64,000 bases of DNA from Bemisia tabaci (taxonomy: Eukaryota > Arthropoda > Insecta > Hemiptera > Aleyrodidae). Below are positions 60,556-64,000 of the stretch, one piece after another. Each line of letters begins with the position of its first letter. Positions within the stretch are counted from its first letter, which is position 1. The position numbers and the translations under genes were made by a program. The notes below the pieces were generated by a model. That model was not told where the DNA came from. It ran no database searches and was given only the letters and a program-made list of their open reading frames with translations. Where the stretch lies: NCBI RefSeq assembly GCF_918797505.1, contig NC_092795.1, positions 60,982,916 through 61,046,915 on the forward strand, written 5' to 3'.

Positions 60556-60795
60556 GCCCGACCGCACTGTGTTGGCGCAATGCGAGAAGTATTCGTGCAG
60601 TCTTGTAGGCGCTATGCGTTTCACGCCGACCGCTGCTGACCACACTGTTTTGCGCAATGCGTGAGGTATGCATGCAGTCTTGTAGGCGCTATGCGTTTCA
60701 GGCCGACTGCTACTGACCGCAGTGTGTTTGACGCAATGCGTGAAGTATTCATGCAGTCTTGTAGGCGCTATGCGTTTTATGCCGACCGCCACACC
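60556..60795. repeat. About 78-bp tandem repeat, three copies
   Basis: CAGTCTTGTAGGCGCTATGC recurs at 60598, 60675 and 60754 (periods 77 and 79). Each is preceded by a GCGCAATGCGTGAAGTATTC-like segment. The unit is related to one arm of the palindromic cores of the elements at 36259, 53593 and 62900. Confidence 0.85.
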
Positions 60796-61084
60796 GCTCC
60801 GTCTCAGGTCAAATTGCGTGTTCGGTTTCTCTCTTAACTCGACTAATTAAAGGTGTTGTCTCTTGTAATAACCAAAAGACGACAAAATTAGAAATTACTG
60901 TTCTTTCACTCTCAGGAAGTGAGAGATTTTGTCGCCTTTTCACGTTTGTAATTTATTTTCTGAATCCAAATTTTCTCTCTCTTTTTTTGATACCTACATT
61001 CAAAAAGATTGCAAAATTTGCCGCCCCCTACATTTTGCCGCCATGGGCCGCGGCCCATGTGGCCACCCCCTTAATCCGGCCCTG

Positions 61085-61158
61085 ATGTAGATAGTTTTTT
61101 TACTCTCCTGGAAAATCGTGTTTTCCGAGATACGCACTTCTGCACTTTCACCATCGAT
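61085..61158. repeat. Long dispersed repeat, copy 2, right part
   Basis: The continuation after the hAT-type insertion: CGAGATACGCA followed by TGCACTTTCACCATCGAT, as at 39640-39672. Confidence 0.75.
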
Positions 61159-61750
61159 AAATGTGATCTCATGCAACTAGTTCTGGTGTCAAAAATGACA
61201 AGTTACATATTATGTGTCATTCCATGCAACCAATTGTGGCCAATAAAAATAAACATATGGTTAATATTCACCGATAATGTGATGTATGCTGGCGAAAACG
61301 ATATTCTTCTAATATCTAATCTCTGCTGAGACTTATATTTCCTCTTTTTTTTCAATGAAATTTACTTTCATGTGACATCTCTTTTTTAGGGTTTTTACCA
61401 AAGTTGCGTCGAATCACAAATATGTAACTTCTCTTTTTATGATTTATCATCAAAATTGCATGGACCTACGTATGTGTAACTACCACTTTGAGGGACTATT
61501 TTTTTTTTTTTTTGGGGGGGGGGAGCCTCCTCTCCATTAAAAAAAATTCGGGACTCTATTTTTTTCAAAGATCATTCAATCGTTTTATTAAAAAAAAAAA
61601 TTAATTCATGCAATGGAGGATCAAATCTCTATTTTCTAGCTCTTTCCGATTTTTCTTTTAATTTGATTCATTCTGTGGCTCTGTAAAAGGTTTTCTCGGC
61701 CCGCCAAAGTATTATATCGGGACCCTCAAAGTTCAGAGTCGGTCCCCGAT
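61159..61750. other. Intergenic, nothing recognised
   Basis: AT-rich. A T14/G9 junction lies at about 61500-61523 and an A10 run near 61590. Confidence 0.45.
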
Positions 61751-61927
61751 AACGTTTATCACTCGACGAGCCTTTCAATTGGGTCACTTAGAATCAAGAA
61801 TCGGGGGTCCCGGCTTATTCCATAGTTCCATAGTTCCATAGTTCCATACAGCCCGACCCATCCACTGGACTTCCGACTCTTGATTCCAAGTGGCCCTATT
61901 CAAAGGCTCGCCCGGTGATAAAAGTTA
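61751..61927. mobile_element. Foldback with CCATAGTTC tandem centre
   Basis: The outer arms TTTATCACTCGACGAGCCTT and AAAGGCTCGCCCGGTGATAA are inverted, and GGAATCAAGAGTCGG arms lie inside. The centre contains four CCATAGTTC-type 9-mers. Confidence 0.72.
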
Positions 61928-62880
61928 GAACAACTCGTAATTTTTAATCTTTACAAAACCGCTTGAAAAATTGCGTTTTTGACGGGCAATTGTGCTAATT
62001 AATGAGTAATTTCTCATTTTTCACAGAGGCTCTGGGAAAATCGCGCAGTTCCTGCAAAACCGATATGAAATGCACGAAATTTGTTTTGATTTCAAGAAAC
62101 CGCTGGAAATATCCCGTCATTTACGCCGTATGGAAATGAAATTGGCATAACTTCTCAAACTGTTTGAAAACGCGGAAATCAACTGAGCAACTATTCGAAA
62201 TCCAGTGTAGGTATGTGGTATCACGCGAAATTGAAGGAAAATCGTAGCTTTTTGGCTTTTATGAATATTATGTGCTCTCATTTATGTAAAAGACGCTTAG
62301 TTTCCTGTGATTTTGATGTGAAAATTGTGTGATTCTTCGTGTTCTCAATCAATAATTTGGAATACTTCAAAATGAGCGGTATTAGAGTCTCAAAGGGTCT
62401 CGAAGAATCACTCGATAACCACCGCAATCACCCGTCAAAAACGCGATTTTTCAAGCGGTTTTGTAAAAATTAAAATTTACGAGTTGTTCACCTCAATATG
62501 GCGAGACCGACGCAAAATTTTCAATTATTGATTAAGAACACCATCGATCGTACAATTTTCCCATCAAAATCGTGGAAAACGAGTGTCTTTGACATAAATG
62601 CGAGCATAATATTCATAATAGCCAGCAACTTAGGATAGGCGAAAATCTATAATTTCCCTTCAATTTCGCGTGATACCACATGCCTACTTCAGAGTTCGAA
62701 GAGTTGCTCGCTTGACTTCCGCGGGTGAAAGAGTGAAAAGCGAAATCGCACGATTTTCCCAGCAATTGTCTAAAAATTACGTAGTGTACACCATCATATC
62801 GGGGATAATACGGAATTTTTCCAACTGTCGATTGTGAATACGAAGAGTCACATAAACTTCGACTCAACATCGCGCAAAAT
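61928..62880. repeat. Nested foldback region
   Basis: GAACAACTCGTAATTTTTAA (61928) faces its complement ATTTACGAGTTGTTC (about 62475-62490). A second pair lies at 62170-62330 and 62580-62730 (TATGTGGTATCACGCGAAAT versus ATTTCGCGTGATACCACATG). The end of the window (63975-64000) is inverted relative to about 62370, so the whole block to 64000 may be one large foldback split by the element at 62900. Confidence 0.65.
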
Positions 62881-62899
62881 ACGCGCGTTTTTTCCAGCG

Positions 62900-63860
62900 C
62901 TCTGGTGAAAATTGGCAGTAGAATCTGTGTTCCAAAATACCATAGACCTACAGCCGACTGTAAGATTTCTAATAGCTTCTATAGCCGGCAACACAATTTC
63001 TTATAGTCTTTTATAGCCGATGGCGATTAAGAAACAGCCTGACGATAAAGTGTATGCTAAACGTTACTAATTACGGATGCTAGGACTTAGTGAGTTTTTG
63101 GACTACCGCTCTCTTTTTGGGCCGTAGTATCTTGATTTATTTTGCGAGGAAAGCTCCGTACTTTTGAAGGATGCCTGCCATTCCTAATATGTTGGAGCGC
63201 CTTCAATTTCGTACGATACTGTGCAATACCTCTGGTGTGAAATAGTTGCTTCAAGCGCCGTGGTACGCTGCGGCGCGGCGGGCGGGCAGCCAGCGCGAAA
63301 CGCGCATTGGCGCCTACAAACCTAACAGGGATACTTCACGCATTGCGCAATGCGTGAAGTATCCCTGTTAGGTTTGTAGGCGCCAGTGCGCCGCCGTTCC
63401 GCTTTGTGTTAGGCTCTAATATTCAATCTCGTTGAGTCAGCGTTGTTCAACGCATGACTTTGAAATGCTTGCACACTCTGTATGGATTATTCTCATTTTA
63501 ATTGATGAAAACAAATATGTAGTAAAGGAAAATATAATGTGCGTTTTGTAAATATTGAGGTGATTCCGTACAAACTTGCGGATTTCCAAAGCACACGAAT
63601 TTCTACACAATTTCTTATAGCCTTTTATAGCCGATGGCGAAAAAGCAACAGCCAGGCGATAAAGTGTATAGCCCGGCGACAGGAACTTATAGCCCGGACT
63701 GCCCGGCTGTTTAATTTTTTATCGCTTCGTGTAGCCCGGCCGTATGATTTTTGCCACTCTCTATAGTCAGCTGTATGATTTTCTATCGCCTTCTTCAGTC
63801 GGCTATAAGAACTCCTATGGTATTTTGAAACGCAGCTCCTATCGCCAATTTTTACCAGGG
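62900..63860. mobile_element. 961-bp TIR element with perfect 78-bp palindromic core, copy 4
   Basis: The ends are CTCTGGTGAAAATTGGCAGT and ATCGCCAATTTTTACCAGGG, with CG on both sides. The core at 63308-63385 is a perfect palindrome, and TATAGCCG words fill both flanks. Confidence 0.84.
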
Positions 63861-64000
63861 CGGTTTCGTAAAATCATTAAAAATTAGGCGTTGTTCATCG
63901 GAGTATCGCGAAAGGTGTATCTCCGGGTTTCGAGCCCCCCTGAGGTCCAAAACTACGGTTCCTAGGTTATCTATGAGGCTCCATAATACCGCTCATTTTG

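Larger units (their letters stand above)
59726..61084. mobile_element. 1.36-kb hAT-type element inserted in a long repeat
   Basis: The ends are CAGGGCCGGATTTACC and TTAATCCGGCCCTG. The flanks are ATGTAGAC (59718-59725) and ATGTAGAT (61085-61092), 7 of 8 bases matching. The sister copy of the host repeat at about 39593 reads straight through (GGAATGTAGACAGTTTTTTT) and gives the empty site. It contains a nested TIR element (60271-60531) and a 78-bp tandem array (60556-60795). No transposase frame is evident. Confidence 0.87.

Noticed and set aside
60556..60795. CRISPR-like array of spaced repeats
   Set aside because: The 78-bp units are contiguous tandem repeats without unique spacers, and the context is a eukaryotic transposon.

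Overview
The window looks like part of an arthropod nuclear genome, most likely an insect. It is AT-rich with GC-rich patches, has one large intron-split gene, and is packed with dispersed inverted-repeat elements. Several repeat words (for example ATTGAAATTGATAGACAAAG and GCCGTGCTAAGGAAAAACGC) are ones I associate from memory with whitefly (Bemisia) sequence. That species guess is unverified. Nothing looks prokaryotic: no operons, no CRISPR array, no rRNA, and no convincing free-standing tRNA.

The one confident protein-coding gene runs on the + strand from 33.1 to 56.1 kb. It is a kinesin-2 family motor of the KIF17/OSM-3 type. Fourteen exons can be joined with GT..AG boundaries and compatible phases. 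They sum to 2412 nt, an uninterrupted frame of 803 codons plus a TAA stop. The motor domain (Walker A, Nxx[21 protein letters not shown]), a charged coiled coil and a KIF17-like tail are all present. Only the first about 25 residues (the first motor strand) are missing. Their exon is either upstream of the window or in the first 33 kb and not recognisable to me. The introns are largely built from transposable-element copies.

Layout. 1-14.3 kb: intergenic, with many MITE-like foldbacks and no gene I can support. 14.4-15.7 kb: a GC-rich repeat segment bounded by identical 16-bp direct repeats. 15.7-17.0 kb: a long pyrimidine-rich minisatellite. 17-19.5 kb: AT-rich sequence, a small GC-rich island and a 12-bp satellite. 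19.6-31.5 kb: a duplicated gene-like module on the - strand, with four related exon-like segments, three upstream splice-donor-like sites and GC-rich cores. I cannot assign it a function, and at least one copy looks broken. 33.1-56.1 kb: the KIF17-type gene. 56.1-64 kb: 3' flank with hAT-type elements, nested insertions and complex foldbacks.

The window is unusually informative for transposon archaeology. Six elements have intact 8-bp target duplications or close to it, two are bounded by TTAA, two by other 4-bp duplications, and three by 2-bp duplications. One long repeat has two paralogous copies that act as empty sites for two different nested insertions. Several elements carry near-perfect or perfect palindromic cores.
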